NCBI RefSeq assembly: GCF_032854445.1
Contig: NC_088295.1
Location: 10,713,385-10,777,384, forward strand
From: Liolophura sinensis
Taxonomy: Eukaryota; Mollusca; Polyplacophora; Chitonida; Chitonidae
Direction: 5' to 3'
Length of the DNA stretch: 64,000 nt
Below, one piece after another: positions 21,275 through 32,704 of this stretch. The translations under genes were made by a program, and so were the position numbers. The notes below the pieces were generated by a model that saw nothing but the letters and a program-made list of their open reading frames with translations, had not been told where the DNA came from and ran no database searches. Positions within the stretch are counted from its first letter, which is position 1. Each line of letters begins with the position of its first letter.

Positions 21275-22530
21275 GCTGAGACAGTACGGTGTCAGCATGC
21301 TGTTGGGGCGTAACGTCTGGAGTTTGGTCAGCCAGGTGTCGGTTTATTGTTACTACGTATTGGTGTCATACATGGTGTCCGGTTAACCCGGTGTCAGGAA
21401 ACTAAGATTGAGTGGGGCGTTATGTCTACTGCCTGCTCAACCGCCACACTCCTTTCAGCGCATGCATTGGTCTCTACCTTTCGTTTTATATTACTGCCAC
21501 CAAAAGCAAATATTGCACAGAAATTTAGAACATCAGCGAGGTCACTAGGGTCACGGTGATGAGACAGGAAGTGATGTCAGTGAACACAAACAATCTGTCT
21601 CAACATTCTTCTCTAATAATACTCTACACTCAACACCTAAAACAATTTTATTAATGAATGCTACTTGAACTGTTCCAAGGGAGGACACAAGTGATTAAGC
21701 TAGTCCTAAACAAGCCTACGTGCGTCTGACAGGCTCCAAAGGTCAAGCTTGTCTATTGATGGCAGCGATGTAAAGCCAAAAAAGGTAGAGAGGGACGCAT
21801 GCGCTGTAGGGAATATGGTAGGGTTGTCAGTGTATTGTTGCTGAGACATGAAAATGTTTAGTATAGAACACGAACAAGTTTTGTCAGATGACTAACCAAG
21901 CAATGCAACGCCCCGTGCCATATACAACAACATGCGATATGCACGGGGAATCCACTGACGTTCCCACAAGCCATTCAAAAATTCATACACGGTTCACTGC
22001 TCCGGCTCTTCCTGGTCCATGTCGACCAATCAGTGTATGGGAAATATCCACCATTCACCACTCCTATGTACACCCTACAGGGGGTAATGCACCTAACCGC
22101 TGAGCCATTACACGTACCTAATCCTACATACAGGTACCCTCACCGCAACCTACGTAAGAATCTAATATTATCACCATTGTTACAACTTAGTCCTGCACAT
22201 GTACCATTGTTGCAGTTCAAATACTACATAGTTACCATTATCCAGTCAGAGTTTGCGCAAAATGTTATCTTTCAGGCAGTTTTCTGTAGTGGATTCTTAA
22301 AAACAACGAACAAGGTGCGCCACAGAATGGTCACCCTGTCAGATGACTAACTGTGGATCAATCACAGATTTGTGTCCGAGGTGTTGTTGTCGTAAATCCA
22401 CACTTGATACGGTATCTGACCTTCAAAACATGGTAGTAGTATAAAAGTAGTATAGTATAGTATATTTGAAGATTTTCCAGGTTTTTTTTCATTGTCATAT
22501 TTATATCCATGGACTGCTTTTGTCTGAAAC
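21275..22530. repeat. Segment B3 of the dermatopontin block
   Basis: 21275-21445 has the 54-56 bp minisatellite motifs ('GGTGTCAGCATGCTGTTGG', 'GAGTGGGGCGTTATGTCT'). 21800-22530 matches B2 ('CATATACAACA', 'CACGGGGAATCC', 'AACAAGGTGCGC', 'GACTGCTTTTGTCTGAAA'). The part between is not shared. This is the third block's counterpart of 15800-17320. Confidence 0.65.
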
Positions 22531-23560
22531 TAAGATTTTATTCTTGATATAAAGAGCAGCTCCTTGATTCGTGCAATTTGTCCATGAGCCAGACCTGATA
22601 TTGGGTGCAACATGAGGTGACCAAACCTTATTGGTACTAACATGTTTATAGGTTTAGTAGAGGTAAATTAAGATATGATAGCCTTTCGATAATGGTAGCT
22701 TTATCACATGTTTTTAGAAAGTGAAAAAATCATCATTATCGGTGTTGTGTAAATTAGGAAAAGCAAGAGAAACGTCGTGTATCTCACATTCTCATACAGT
22801 CAGTGTAATGCTAAATATAAGCGTCATGTCTGACATTCGTATACCATTCGTAGTCCGTAAAAGGCGTTCCAAGCCGATAATCGCAAGATCCATTTCCAAA
22901 ACAACGTTTAACACTAGCTCCCAAAGGCAAAGGTATGTAAGACATTATACAAATAAGAAATAAAGCCGGTGACACACAAGAGAGAAGCGGTCATCAGTTT
23001 TCAATGATGCCGGGCAGACAGTGGATATTCTAGGCATGCATTCCATATCAAAGTTCAAATTCGTAGTTTGTGAATGAGTTCCAGGTCAAATAAGAGCTAA
23101 ACAAGTATCTCAGTCGCACTTTGATTGCAGCTGTTCATAAAGGCATCATGCTGATATAATGAGCACGGCTACCTTTACGGCCCCTAGCCCCAGGTTAAGC
23201 GGTATTAGATACAGTTCGAAATACAGCGTTACAGACCTTAACCGATCAGATTGTGATTCAAAAGTAACGGACGATTACGTCTTTCCCGTTAATATGTAAA
23301 GATCTCATACTACAAGAGGCGCCATCTATGATATTACACATGACATACAAGATAGACGGTTACACTAGGCAACCAGCGCCATGTCAAAAAGCTGGTGTGT
23401 ATGTTTATGACGTAAGGTAAATTTATCGATCCACCTTTTTGCTTAACTGTGTATTGATATGTCCTGTTAGCAAAACATTTCTTTGACTGGTACCTTTTCA
23501 CATCAAATCTGTGAGCTTTTCAGATAGTTTGATGCAATCTGGCCACATATCGAAAGTATG
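22531..23560. other. Spacer between blocks 3 and 4
   Basis: No supported gene. An 80-codon basic open frame at 22721-22963 has no recognisable domain or splice context. Confidence 0.4.
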
Positions 23561-23579
23561 TACTTTTTTCCTTTACAGT

Positions 23580-24110
23580 GTGTCTTGATGATATTTGAAA
23601 AGACTCCATTTCAAAAACCAAGGTAGGAGCCTGAGCTTGGAGGATTCACTTCCAATAAGACATTCAGTTAAAGCGAAAACATCAAATCTGATGTAGCGTA
23701 CACACACGTGTCGCTCAGTGGTAACTTTTGATCAAATAGTGTACATTGTACAATGTAATGTGTGAAAAAAAGTACACCCATCACCCGCTAATAAAAACGT
23801 CTGACTAGAATGGACCGTCAAATAACGGCTTCAGTTGTAACCTTATATTTTAGGTGATCTGCCAGCAACCTGTGGATGGTCGTGGGTTTCGTCCGGGCTC
23901 TGCCCGGTTTCCTCCCACCATAATGCTGGCCGCCATCGTATAAATGAAATATTCTTGAGTATGGCGTAAAAAGACCAATCAAATAAATAAATAAATATAT
24001 TTCAAAATAAATATTGTTTGCCAGGTATGCCTTGAGGTACACCACACAAAAGTACTTCCAAATTTCAAAAAACAATAAATATTTTCTTCATGTTACTCAA
24101 TGAGTCATGT
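23580..24110. repeat. Ghost of a fourth dermatopontin block
   Basis: 23588-23755 matches C1. After a SINE insertion, 24003-24110 ('GCCTTGAGGTACAC', 'TTCCAAATTTCAAAAAA', 'CATGTTACTCA') matches 19755-19866, which runs up to the DPT3 splice donor. Beyond that point no dermatopontin exon follows. Confidence 0.55.
23850..24000 (+). repeat. SINE fragment, family 2, forward
   Basis: 'CAGCAACCTGTGGATGGTCG', 'GGGCTCTGCCCGGTTTCCTC', 'TATTCTTGAGTATGGCG' and 'CCAATCAAATAAATAAATAA'. The tRNA-like head is absent. Confidence 0.85.
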
Positions 24111-25055
24111 CAATAATGAAACATCGCCATCTTGAGCAGATGTTCTCCTGAGATAATGTATAATTAAATGTCTTTAAATATACGTAAGGCAGTATCAATC
24201 ATGATGGTCTTATTTATTTTTAGTTAATTAATGCCTGTGTATTAAATACACGCATCATTTATATTAATAGAGATATGTATAAGCCCAGTATATGTAGGAG
24301 CATGCTTGATTTGGGAGATGCTTGTTAGATTTCGGAGATGCTCATTTAATTTGGGAGATGTATTTTTGGCGGTGTTCGCCTTCCATACCTATGCATCCTG
24401 GGTTAAACATTTTGGTGTGCTGCACTGTTGCCAGAATTTTAGCTGAAAGTAGTTAAAATCAAGTTTAAGGTTTCTCTCACAAAGTGAGCCCCCAGCAGCC
24501 GCTAAGTAAGTTGTAGAACCCTTCCCTAGAATATTTGTAAGGCAGTGCATGAGTCCGGGAGGTAAGTTTGCTGTCACGATGCTGTCACGCTGAAATCCAC
24601 CCGAACCAACATCTACTGAGGGCGCTACGCCATGTCAAGATGCTGCACGACCTTGGATTGCTGTTGGCGAATTAACAATGCATGACCTTCGCGGTTTGAC
24701 TTTTCTACGTTAAGTGGATGTATTTGCCGTATTCAAGATAGCTACCGGTGTCAAAATCACGTTTTATAAGTCTTATCCCGGGATTTCCATGCAACCAGTA
24801 CCAAGTGAATAGCCCGCTGCTGCCAGACAATTGGATCAGCCTTGCTCACGAACACGGGATAGTCAAACTAGTTGAGGTTCAATCGTTGGATTCAACAATA
24901 ACACAAAATATGATTTCTCATAACTGTGTCGACAGCGTTGTCTATTCATCACCAGTTGCCATTTAGACGCAAAAAATGCAAAACCAAATAACACAGTGGC
25001 AAAAGTCCCATACTTCTCTCTGTGTACTTCTGTACATGCACTTCTGCAGCTAAAC
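24111..25055. other. Non-coding spacer
   Basis: Includes a short repeat at 24300-24365 ('ATTTGGGAGATGCTTG' with variants, three times). No gene is supported. Confidence 0.45.
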
Positions 25056-25070
25056 TCGGAAAATTATGGG

Positions 25071-25430
25071 TGAGTGAGTGCTTGGGGTTTAACGTCGTAC
25101 TCAACAATTTTTCAGTCATATGACGACGAAGGAATCATTAGGGTGCATGCACGTTTAATGTGCCTCCTTGTTGCAGGACGGATTTCCACCGCTCTTTTAT
25201 TTAGTGCTGCATCACTGAGACGACTTACCGAAGGCAAGTAAGCCGCCCCGCCCGAGCCATTATACTGATACGGGTCAACCAGTCGTTGCACTGTCCCCTT
25301 TATGCTGAACGCCAAGCGAGGAAGTTACAACTTCCTCTTTTTAAAGTCTTAGGTGTGACTCGACCAAGGATTGATCCTGGATCTACCGGTCCCGAATCGG
25401 ACGCTCTACCAACTGTGCTATCCGGGCCGG
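25071..25430 (-). repeat. Full-length tRNA-derived SINE, family 1, reverse, with target-site duplication
   Basis: The 360-bp element is the reverse complement of the 10101-10462 type, with the GTGAGTGAGTG tail first and the tRNA-like head last (…CTCTACCAACTGTGCTATCC). It is flanked by a perfect 15-bp duplication TCGGAAAATTATGGG (25056-25070, 25431-25445). The hairpin GAGGAAGTTACAACTTCCTC is intact. Confidence 0.93.
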
Positions 25431-25690
25431 TCGGAAAATTATGGGCCTCTAAGGTAACTGCTATTAAGATAAATTACTCTAACTGTAATAATTATTCTAA
25501 TAGAGGGTACAATTGCAACGACATTTGAAATATTATTTCATTGAAGTTGTAATTACAACTCGTTTTGAGACAATTTAAATTATTTCAATTAGATACTTGC
25601 ACCTTGCAAACATAACACATGTTGAAGTAATTTTTATGTCTTAATCCCATGTATGTACTATTAGTATTCACACTGTATAGAGTAACAATT

Positions 25691-25862
25691 TAATTTATTT
25701 GATTGGTGTTTTAATCCGTACTCAAGAATATTTCACTTATACGACAGCGGCTAGCATTATGGTGGGAGGAAACCGGGCAGAGCCCGGATGAAACCCACGA
25801 CCATACGCAGGTTGCTGGCAGACCTTCCCACTTACGGCCGGAGAGGAAGGCAGCATGACTAT
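25691..25862 (-). repeat. SINE, family 2, reverse, head truncated
   Basis: 'TTTATTTGATTGGTGTTTTAATCCGTACTCAAGAAT' type tail, then 'GCATTATGGTGGGAGGAAAC', 'GGGCAGAGCCCGG', 'GCAGGTTGCTGGCAGACC' and 'GGCCGGAGAGGAAGGCAGC'. Confidence 0.9.
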
Positions 25863-25937
25863 AGAGTAAGAAGAAAAGGGGTGTATTCATCATATATGTG
25901 GCTGTTCTGTCACCTTCTATCACGCTGCACAATACTG

Positions 25938-26475
25938 GGCCTACACACTACTCAACCTACACACTACTCGACCTACACACTACTCTGCCTACATATTAAT
26001 CGACCTCTACACTACTCGACCCATACACTACTCGACCTATACACTACTAGGCGTACACACTACTCGACCTACACACTACTCTGCCTACACATTACTCGAC
26101 CTATACACTACTCGATCTATACACTACTGGGCCTATACACTACTCGACCTACACACTACTCTGCCTACACATTACTCGACCTATACACTACTGAGCCGAC
26201 ACTTTACTGGACCTATACACTACTGGGCTTACACACTACTCGATGTAGACACTACTGTGCCTACACATTACTCGACCTACACACTACTGGGCCTACACAC
26301 TACTCGACCTACACACTATTGGGCCTACACATTACTCGACCATCACACTACTGAGCCTACACATTACTCGACCTATACACTACTGGACCTACACACTACT
26401 CTGCCTACACATTACTCAACTTACACAATACTCGGCCTACACATTAGTGGACCTACACACTAACGTTACCTAAAC
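25938..26475. repeat. 16-bp minisatellite, about 33 units
   Basis: Head-to-tail variants of CCTACACACTACTCGA, with unit subtypes ending TCGA, TCTG, TGGG and TGAG. Because 16 is not a multiple of 3, three units make a 48-base frame repeat, which gives long Thr/Tyr/Leu/His-rich open frames that are not genes. Confidence 0.95.
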
Positions 26476-26479
26476 ATAA

Positions 26480-27790
26480 CTCGACCTATATCAAACAGGA
26501 TCTTGTCAATGCTGTAAAATATGTGCATGAAATATAAAACAATGTGCTTGTAGTGTCCATCGGCTATGGGTGACTTGGATTAGGTGATTTGGGAGATTCA
26601 CCTGTATTCATCCGACTGAACACAATTTTGTGCTTTGTGCCTTGTAATTTTGAGTCATTGCTCTCTATTCATTGTTCTGTATTCAGTATAATTTGATATA
26701 CATGTAATGCGTAGCACTATTCCACTACACAGGAACGCACGAATCTTGTACCCCTTTCGGACCCTCCGCCTCTACCAGTACATGCAAATTACACATAAAC
26801 ATGATATGAAAATTTACTGATTTACTGACGAAACTGAACGCGTTCACACGCAAAGTTTGTATTTTATTTTTGTATCTCTTCCATATTTCATATGTTCTTA
26901 ATGTTCCAGTTATTGAAGAACAGATACGGATGTGGACACTCCTTGTTGCTTTCTAATCTTGTCAGAGATTAACCATCCATTTTTCATACCTGTCAACACA
27001 TAGGTAAGGAAGTAAATCGTAGGTTATTTGCGAAGACAAAGTTTTGTGTGTATTCCTTGGGAATCTGTTCTCTACATTTGTTAATAATGTAGTATCCTTC
27101 CATTGCCGCAGCGCAACGGAAGCTTCGGCATATCTGTCCAAGTTGTCCCCCTTTTTCTTGCATTCAGATCATTTCGAACAAATGTTATTTATTTCCTATT
27201 CGCTTTCTTGATTTTCGGATTTCATTCTGCCACAATAAACTAGCATGGCATCAGTCCTTCTGACTCACTCAGGTATTAATTTTTAGGTGTCTTCAGGGTG
27301 CCAGATACTTAAATACAACAAGTACTCCACTTTAAAATATACGTACCATATCTTTTTCCATTGAGTAATGTTTGTTGGCCCGTCTAGTTTCTTTGTACTA
27401 TATTGTTAAGAAAAGAACGTAAGGGTTGATTTTACCTGTTTTCCTATCAGCCCAAAGTTAATTTAGGCAAAAGGTTAATTCTCTTCAAAACATTTTGGCT
27501 CAGTACATCTCATTTTCCAACAGGTGATGTTTGGGGGCTTAATTACCCGGGAGAACCATGAAGAAATTTTGCGACAAATGATTGAATAAATTTAGCGGAG
27601 TGCTGTAGAGTGTATGCCAGGCTAATTTAATGGGACAGAATGAAATTAGACAGTCGCGAATAGGGAATAAATTACTAACTTCAGCTGCATAAAGTTATGG
27701 ATACCAGTAGAGGGAGACAACTCCTCTCGACAGCTTACAGCCTGTTAACGAGCTGCCGGTGTGCTGAGTCAGCCAAGTCTGCATTCCACT
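26480..27790. other. AT-rich spacer
   Basis: No gene or clear repeat family seen. Confidence 0.45.
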
Positions 27791-27792
27791 GA

Positions 27793-28137
27793 ATGCTCCA
27801 ATGTGGTGTCTGCATCCATATATTAGAAAGTCCGAGTGTTAAATTTATTACAACTGATTCCGTATTCATTGCTAAAATGAACATGTCTTGTGTGTCTGAA
27901 TATGTTGTATACAGACTTATATGCCAGGGGTGTGGCAAACAGTACACTGACCACACAGCAAATTTGGGATCCCCACTAACTGCAAAGAACAGACATTTAA
28001 TGAAAATTACAATGTCCTCTCTCTTTATGACGGTCTTTCAGTGTTTTTCCATTTTGGAAACTCAGTATGCAAACCTGGCTTTCTTATTATTAATTTTGTT
28101 TACTAGTAAGTATGAAGCCGGTCTGAAATGGTTGTGA
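27793..28137 (+). pseudogene. Penelope-like retroelement relic, GIY-YIG endonuclease region
   Basis: The open frame reads 'QCGVCIHILE', then 'MNMSCVSEYVVYRLICQGCG' and 'KQYTDHTANL'. This fits the C-terminal part of Penelope-like elements: a CxxC-x-HILE segment, spacing, then CxSxxVVYxxxCxxCGKxYxGxT leading into the GIY-YIG nuclease. The usual GET/GQT after Y is replaced by TDH. The sequence loses similarity after about 60 residues, and no reverse transcriptase is found upstream. A 5'-truncated, decayed copy is the simplest reading. Confidence 0.65.
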
Positions 28138-28139
28138 TT

Positions 28140-28590
28140 GGCCATAATGAGTCTACCACATTGACTACACTTATGCATTAATCAACCACACATCGTTATA
28201 CAATATTTAAGAATGCTATGGACGCTGTCGCATGTCTTAACTCGAAACTTTGTTGTCTAGGTGACCATTTACACCCTAGAAACAGTGTCATATACAAAGC
28301 CTGTCGAACAGTTATACTCCATTCCTTGTTGAGAACAAGAAGTTGGGACTTCCAGTGGGAATACAAAGATGGAGAAAGTTGAGAAGGTTCGTTTTTTTTA
28401 AAATTCTTATTCTATCACTTCTTACATGATTACATTTATACCTATATATAAAGGTATACCACTAATTTTAAGATTTATAACTCTTAGATGCATTTTCCTA
28501 TTTAATTAAGATTTAACATCATATTAAAAACAGTCATTTCATAGACAGCAGTCAGGCTGAAGGCTACTATTGCATAAGTACGTATGTATA
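28140..28590. other. Non-coding stretch after the Penelope relic
   Basis: 28255-28370 may be a further decayed part of the element. I cannot support it by motif. Confidence 0.3.
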
Positions 28591-28594
28591 TATG

Positions 28595-28835
28595 TTTAGG
28601 ATTTTACGTCTTACTTCACAATTTTAAAGTCATATGAAGGCGAGAAGTCATTATGCGTCTGTTGTCTTCTTGTAGCAGGGCGAGTTCATCTACCGCTAAT
28701 GTACTGTCGCCACGTCATGCCGAAGACACCAGACACGACACCCCATCCAGTCATATTATACTGACACCAGTCCTGTTTCCTTGCTCCAGCCTGTCAATGC
28801 TGAGCGCCGAGCAAGGTAGCAACAAGTAATAATTT
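28595..28835 (-). repeat. SINE fragment related to family 1, reverse
   Basis: 'GGATTTTACGTCTTACTTCACAATTTTAAAGTCATATGA', 'GTCTTCTTGTAGCAGGGCGAG', 'TCATATTATACTGACACCAG' and 'GCTGAGCGCCGAGCAAGGTAGCAAC' follow the layout of the family-1 3' and central parts, diverged. Confidence 0.65.
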
Positions 28836-30350
28836 GAAATGCAGAGGTCGTAATTTTCCGTCTGCTATCTCTGCTCAAAGAGCACTCAAATGTGACACAG
28901 GTGGATAACAAGCATAATCCAGATGGCCAGTGGAAACGACCGTACTGTTAATATGGGCCTAAAGTTACTTTGACAGAAAGGGCAAAAATTTACCAAAGAC
29001 ACCTTGTTAATCCATAAATGCACTGTTCACAGGGGTGTATTCAGTGGGTTAGGACGGTATTAACATGATATGTGGACAGAATGGAGATTTAATGCGCCCT
29101 TTTTACACCTTTTGGGGTGTACATTTTTGAAATGGATGTTAGAAAGGTGTGAAGTAAGCTATGGTTGATATTATGTTATATCCAATTATTTTTCTCACAG
29201 CTCGAATACATGAATGTTTCTTTTAGAATATTAGTTTGTGGACTATATCTATCTCTCTTCACCACATCGCTGTCATCAGATCCACATGTACTTTAGTTCA
29301 GGAAACACATCAGTCATGAAATCGAATGTGTGATTTTCCCATGGCCGTATTATTCGTCCATATGACAGGCACACTGAAGTAAAGAAACAGAATATTGTAC
29401 CGTGTATGTTCTCTGGTTGTAAAATAGAGTTAAATATGAAAACTATACAAAGGTGCTTTGTAGTAATAAACACCAATACTACACCTTATAAAGGACACTA
29501 AACACACTTTCGACACCATAACGGATTAAAAACCCGGATTAAGGTTCTGATGTGTTGACTCCATGCAGCCAGGCTGGGAGTCTGTGAGCCGAAGCTGGTA
29601 TAAGTATACATTATTCCACGTATTCCTGTACATTAACAGCGCGCCTCCGTTCTATCGTTACTGGAATATGCGCCGAAAAACGAAATAATTATCTGTTTCA
29701 TGCCATCAGAAATTCAAGAAATTTTCATTTTTGATTTATTGTCACTTTCCACATTTTGTCAGAAGATGGTACTATTTATGTATTTTTCTAGACACAAAAT
29801 ACGTGGGCATTATACACCGCTTTCTGGCTCTGTAATCTATGTATTCTGGAGATACATAGACGTGCTCAAAATTTTAATCTCTATAACCCAAAAATGAGGT
29901 ACAAAATCGCATTTTAAAATTTGACTTAAGTAAGAAATGGCTTTGTGTTGAATCGGCTCCAGGTATACATACATGCTTGTCAGAATTTCTACTGAATAAT
30001 TAAAATATGTACCATGATTTTATATTTTGGCAGACCTTGTGGCAACAGCTAGAAATCTTCGTCAACGATTTCAAAGAAAATAAGTCTGTGCTAATGATAA
30101 GTGGAGAAGCAAAGGACTAAATATGTTAATAAGATATCATTCCGTTCTATACATGAAAGTACATGTACTTCTGTCTTAAAATGATTAACTTCTTGTCTTA
30201 TTTCGGGTTAGTCACCTGATCTGTTATACAAGATACGCAGTGGAAGTTCTAACATCACAGTGTATTGATTTGAAACTATTAAGCATTTGAACAAGATGTT
30301 GGAGTGATATCTGTAGTCCCCAGTAAATGAAATTCGTCGAACATCAGAAT
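28836..30350. other. AT-rich spacer
   Basis: No supported gene. Short open frames only. Confidence 0.45.
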
Positions 30351-30351
30351 A

Positions 30352-30600
30352 GATTTCATTGGTGTTTTATGCCGTACTCAAGATTATTTTACTTATACTA
30401 CGGCGGACAGCAGTATGGTGGGAAGAAACCGGGCAAAGCCAAGGGGAAATCCAAGACCATCCGCAGGTTGCTCCAAGGCCTTCCCACGTACAGCCTATGA
30501 GAAAACCAGCATGAACTGGCAACGACCGCACTGGTGGGAGGCTGTTCGGTCATTGCGCCGTGCTGGCGTGTTAATTCTTCGGCCACGGAGGTCCCTGATA
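30352..30600 (-). repeat. SINE, family 2, near full length, reverse
   Basis: 'TCATTGGTGTTTTATGCCGTACTCAAG' at the start, 'CAGTATGGTGGGAAGAAACC' and 'CCATCCGCAGGTTGCTCC' in the middle, and a tRNA-like head at the end ('GCGCCGTGCTGGCGTGTTAA', 'GGCCACGGAGG'). Confidence 0.85.
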
Positions 30601-30876
30601 ATATCAGCATATTTTGAACTTTCAAAAGAGAGTAAATCTGATTTTCTGATTTGACAGAACAGGTGAAGTGATCACACCAGTTCAAACGTATGCTGGAGAG
30701 AATCTGAATGAACCTTCAACAACCACGCTGTTTGTGTATTTTTACTGACATCACTGAAATTATTTTCTGACATTATTTTACATTAGACTAAGATCAACAG
30801 TGGCAACGAGCCACATTGAGAGAGGGACACATTAACTTTCTGTGTGGAAAAAGGGCGAAAGACTGATCATAAGAAA

Positions 30877-31080
30877 CAGTGCAACAAAAGCAAGTTCCCC
30901 CCAAAACGTTGTTTGATATCTCCCGTTGTATGTACCACATCGAAATGAAATTTTGCACGCACCATCCCAGTAATCAGGCGGGCGCGGTATATTAAGGATT
31001 AATATTCAGGTGCAGTTGAGCGCTAATGGGCCCGCGCAAACTGAAAATCGGTCGATTTTGAAAATTTCACAAAATTTGTT
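30877..31080. repeat. Left terminal inverted repeat of the Tc1-like element
   Basis: Shares with the right end 'AAGTTCCCCCCAAA', 'CGTTGTTTGATATCTCCCGT', 'GAAATTTTGCAC', 'CCCAGTAATC' and 'GAAAATCGGTCGATTTTGAA'. The most conserved part of the arm is innermost. Confidence 0.85.
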
Positions 31081-31187
31081 AACCAATTTTTCAACGGCAA
31101 AACTTTATTTTATCACAGAATTCGATCATTTTCACTCGATGGCCAGTAATTATCAATATCGTGTGTAGCCACCTAGAGATTGTATCA

Positions 31188-32249
31188 CATTTCGACAACG
31201 CGCTCGCATTGTGTTGATGAGGCGTGCGATCCGACGTTGGATAACCACTCTTCCTGAAGGTGGCGTCTGAAATCGTCAAGAGTAGACTCCATCTCAACTC
31301 GACGATAGACAGACTGTTTCAACTGATCCCAAAGATGTTCGATGGGGTTGAGATCCGGAGAACAGGTGGGCCACTGGATCCGTTCAATGCCTTCAGTTTG
31401 GAAGCAGTCATTCACAATCCTTGCACGAAGAGGACGCGCATTGTCGTCCATGAAGACAAATCCATCTCCAACGGCGGCTGCATGGGGCAAAACATGCGGT
31501 CTGAGAACTTGAGCAACGTAGCCAACAGCGTTCAAGTTTCCTTCAGTAGGAACCAGATCGGTCTTGCCTGTCAAACTGAGACCTGCCTAGACCATTACGC
31601 TGCCACCACCAAAGGCTGTTACTGGCTGCACGCAGCACGGTGCATGCTGTTCCCCCTGTCGACGCCACACACGTCTTCTAGAGTCAACGTGACGCAGACA
31701 CACGCGCGTTTCTTCGGTGAAAAGAACGTTGCCCCTTTGCTGTTTAGTCCATCAAACGTGATTTGTCGCCCACTGCAGACGCGCTATCTTATGACGGCGG
31801 AGCAACAAGGCTTTCTTCACCACCCCCCCGGCTTTTAGACGTCTCCTGATTGTTTGGGCACTCAACCGCCTCGCCCAAACACCAGCATGATTTCGAACGT
31901 CTGGTGCTGAAATTCAAAATGGATGTTAAATGACGTGACGAGCAAGCTGAATCCGCGCTAGAGTCGAAAATGGCAATGGTTTTTTGTGTGTGGCACACTC
32001 AGACCCTTATACCTGATGTCGTTCTGTTAGTGCGACGTTTACGATTCGCCGATCTTGTCTTTGTGTGGTTGCCCTGGGCCTTCCACTTCTTGGCAGGTCC
32101 TTGGCATCTCCTAATGCGAGAAACTTCTCTCGCAATTTCCGAATGGCGTTTGGTGTCACCCCCATTCGACGTGCAGCCTGTTTTACAGGGGTGTTAGCCT
32201 CCAAAAGGCTAATTGCAATCGCCTTGTCCGTATTGAATAATCGAGGCAT
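31188..32249 (-). pseudogene. Tc1-like transposase pseudogene
   Basis: In one frame from ATG 32249 the N-terminal part has 'DKAIAISLLEANTPVKQAAR' and 'RKLREKFLALGDAKDLPRSG', then 'RPRATTQRQDRRI', a typical paired helix-turn-helix with GRPR hook. After about 31800 'RLQWATNHV', 'WTKQQRGNVLFTEETRV', 'GGGSVMV', 'FMDDNARPLRARIVNDCF' and 'WPTCSPDLNPIEHLWDQLKQ' form the DDE catalytic region. The first catalytic Asp (FTDESR in the family) is Glu here. There are in-frame stops after 'ATNHV' and after 'GSVMV', and the frame stops at 32007 and shifts between the halves. The enzyme is not functional. Total span about 355 codons, as in active relatives. Confidence 0.88.
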
Positions 32250-32489
32250 GGTATACCACAGTCACAAAACGTGCAACATTGATTGTCTAAGACTTGTGGA
32301 CAGTAATGTGGGCGATTCAGGTCCGAAAACCTTTTATTGACCATCTCAGACCTGATGCACGTTATGTTTAACCGCATGATTTTCTTGTGGTGTGTGTCAT
32401 GTCCTTAATGCCCACCCGCACTAATATTTCAGGACTAGTAACACAAATTCTCTGATGAAATCAAAATTTGTCGGTGAAAAATCTGGTTG

Positions 32490-32701
32490 ACTTCTTTTGT
32501 GAAATTTTCAAAATCGACCGATTTTCAGTTTTGATCTTAGTCTAATACTCATTAGCGCATAACTACACCTGCACGTTAATCCTTGATTTACCAAGTCGGC
32601 CGGATTACTGGGATCGTGTGTGCAAAATTTCATTGCGATCTGGTACACACCACGGGAGATATCAAACAACGATTTGGGGGGAACTTATTTTTGTGGCACT
32701 G
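32490..32701. repeat. Right terminal inverted repeat of the Tc1-like element
   Basis: Reverse-complement partner of 30877-31080, ending TTTGTGGCACTG before TATATA. Confidence 0.85.
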
Positions 32702-32704
32702 TAT

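Larger units (their letters stand above)
30877..32701 (-). mobile_element. Tc1-like DNA transposon, inactive
   Basis: The ends start CAGTGCAACAAAAGCAAGTT (left) and, on the other strand, CAGTGCCACAAAAATAAGTT (right). They lie within imperfect terminal inverted repeats of roughly 200 bp that reach 'CTGAAAATCGGTCGATTTTG' on both sides. The right end is followed by TA, the Tc1 target; the left flank is AA, perhaps mutated. One transposase frame lies inside on the minus strand. The length of 1.8 kb is usual for Tc1 elements with long inverted repeats. Confidence 0.88.

Noticed and set aside
25788-26463. 188-codon open frame with Thr/Tyr/Leu/His repeats
   Set aside because: It starts in a SINE and continues through a 16-bp minisatellite.
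31260-31838. 192-codon plus-strand open frame
   Set aside because: It is antisense to the Tc1-like transposase.
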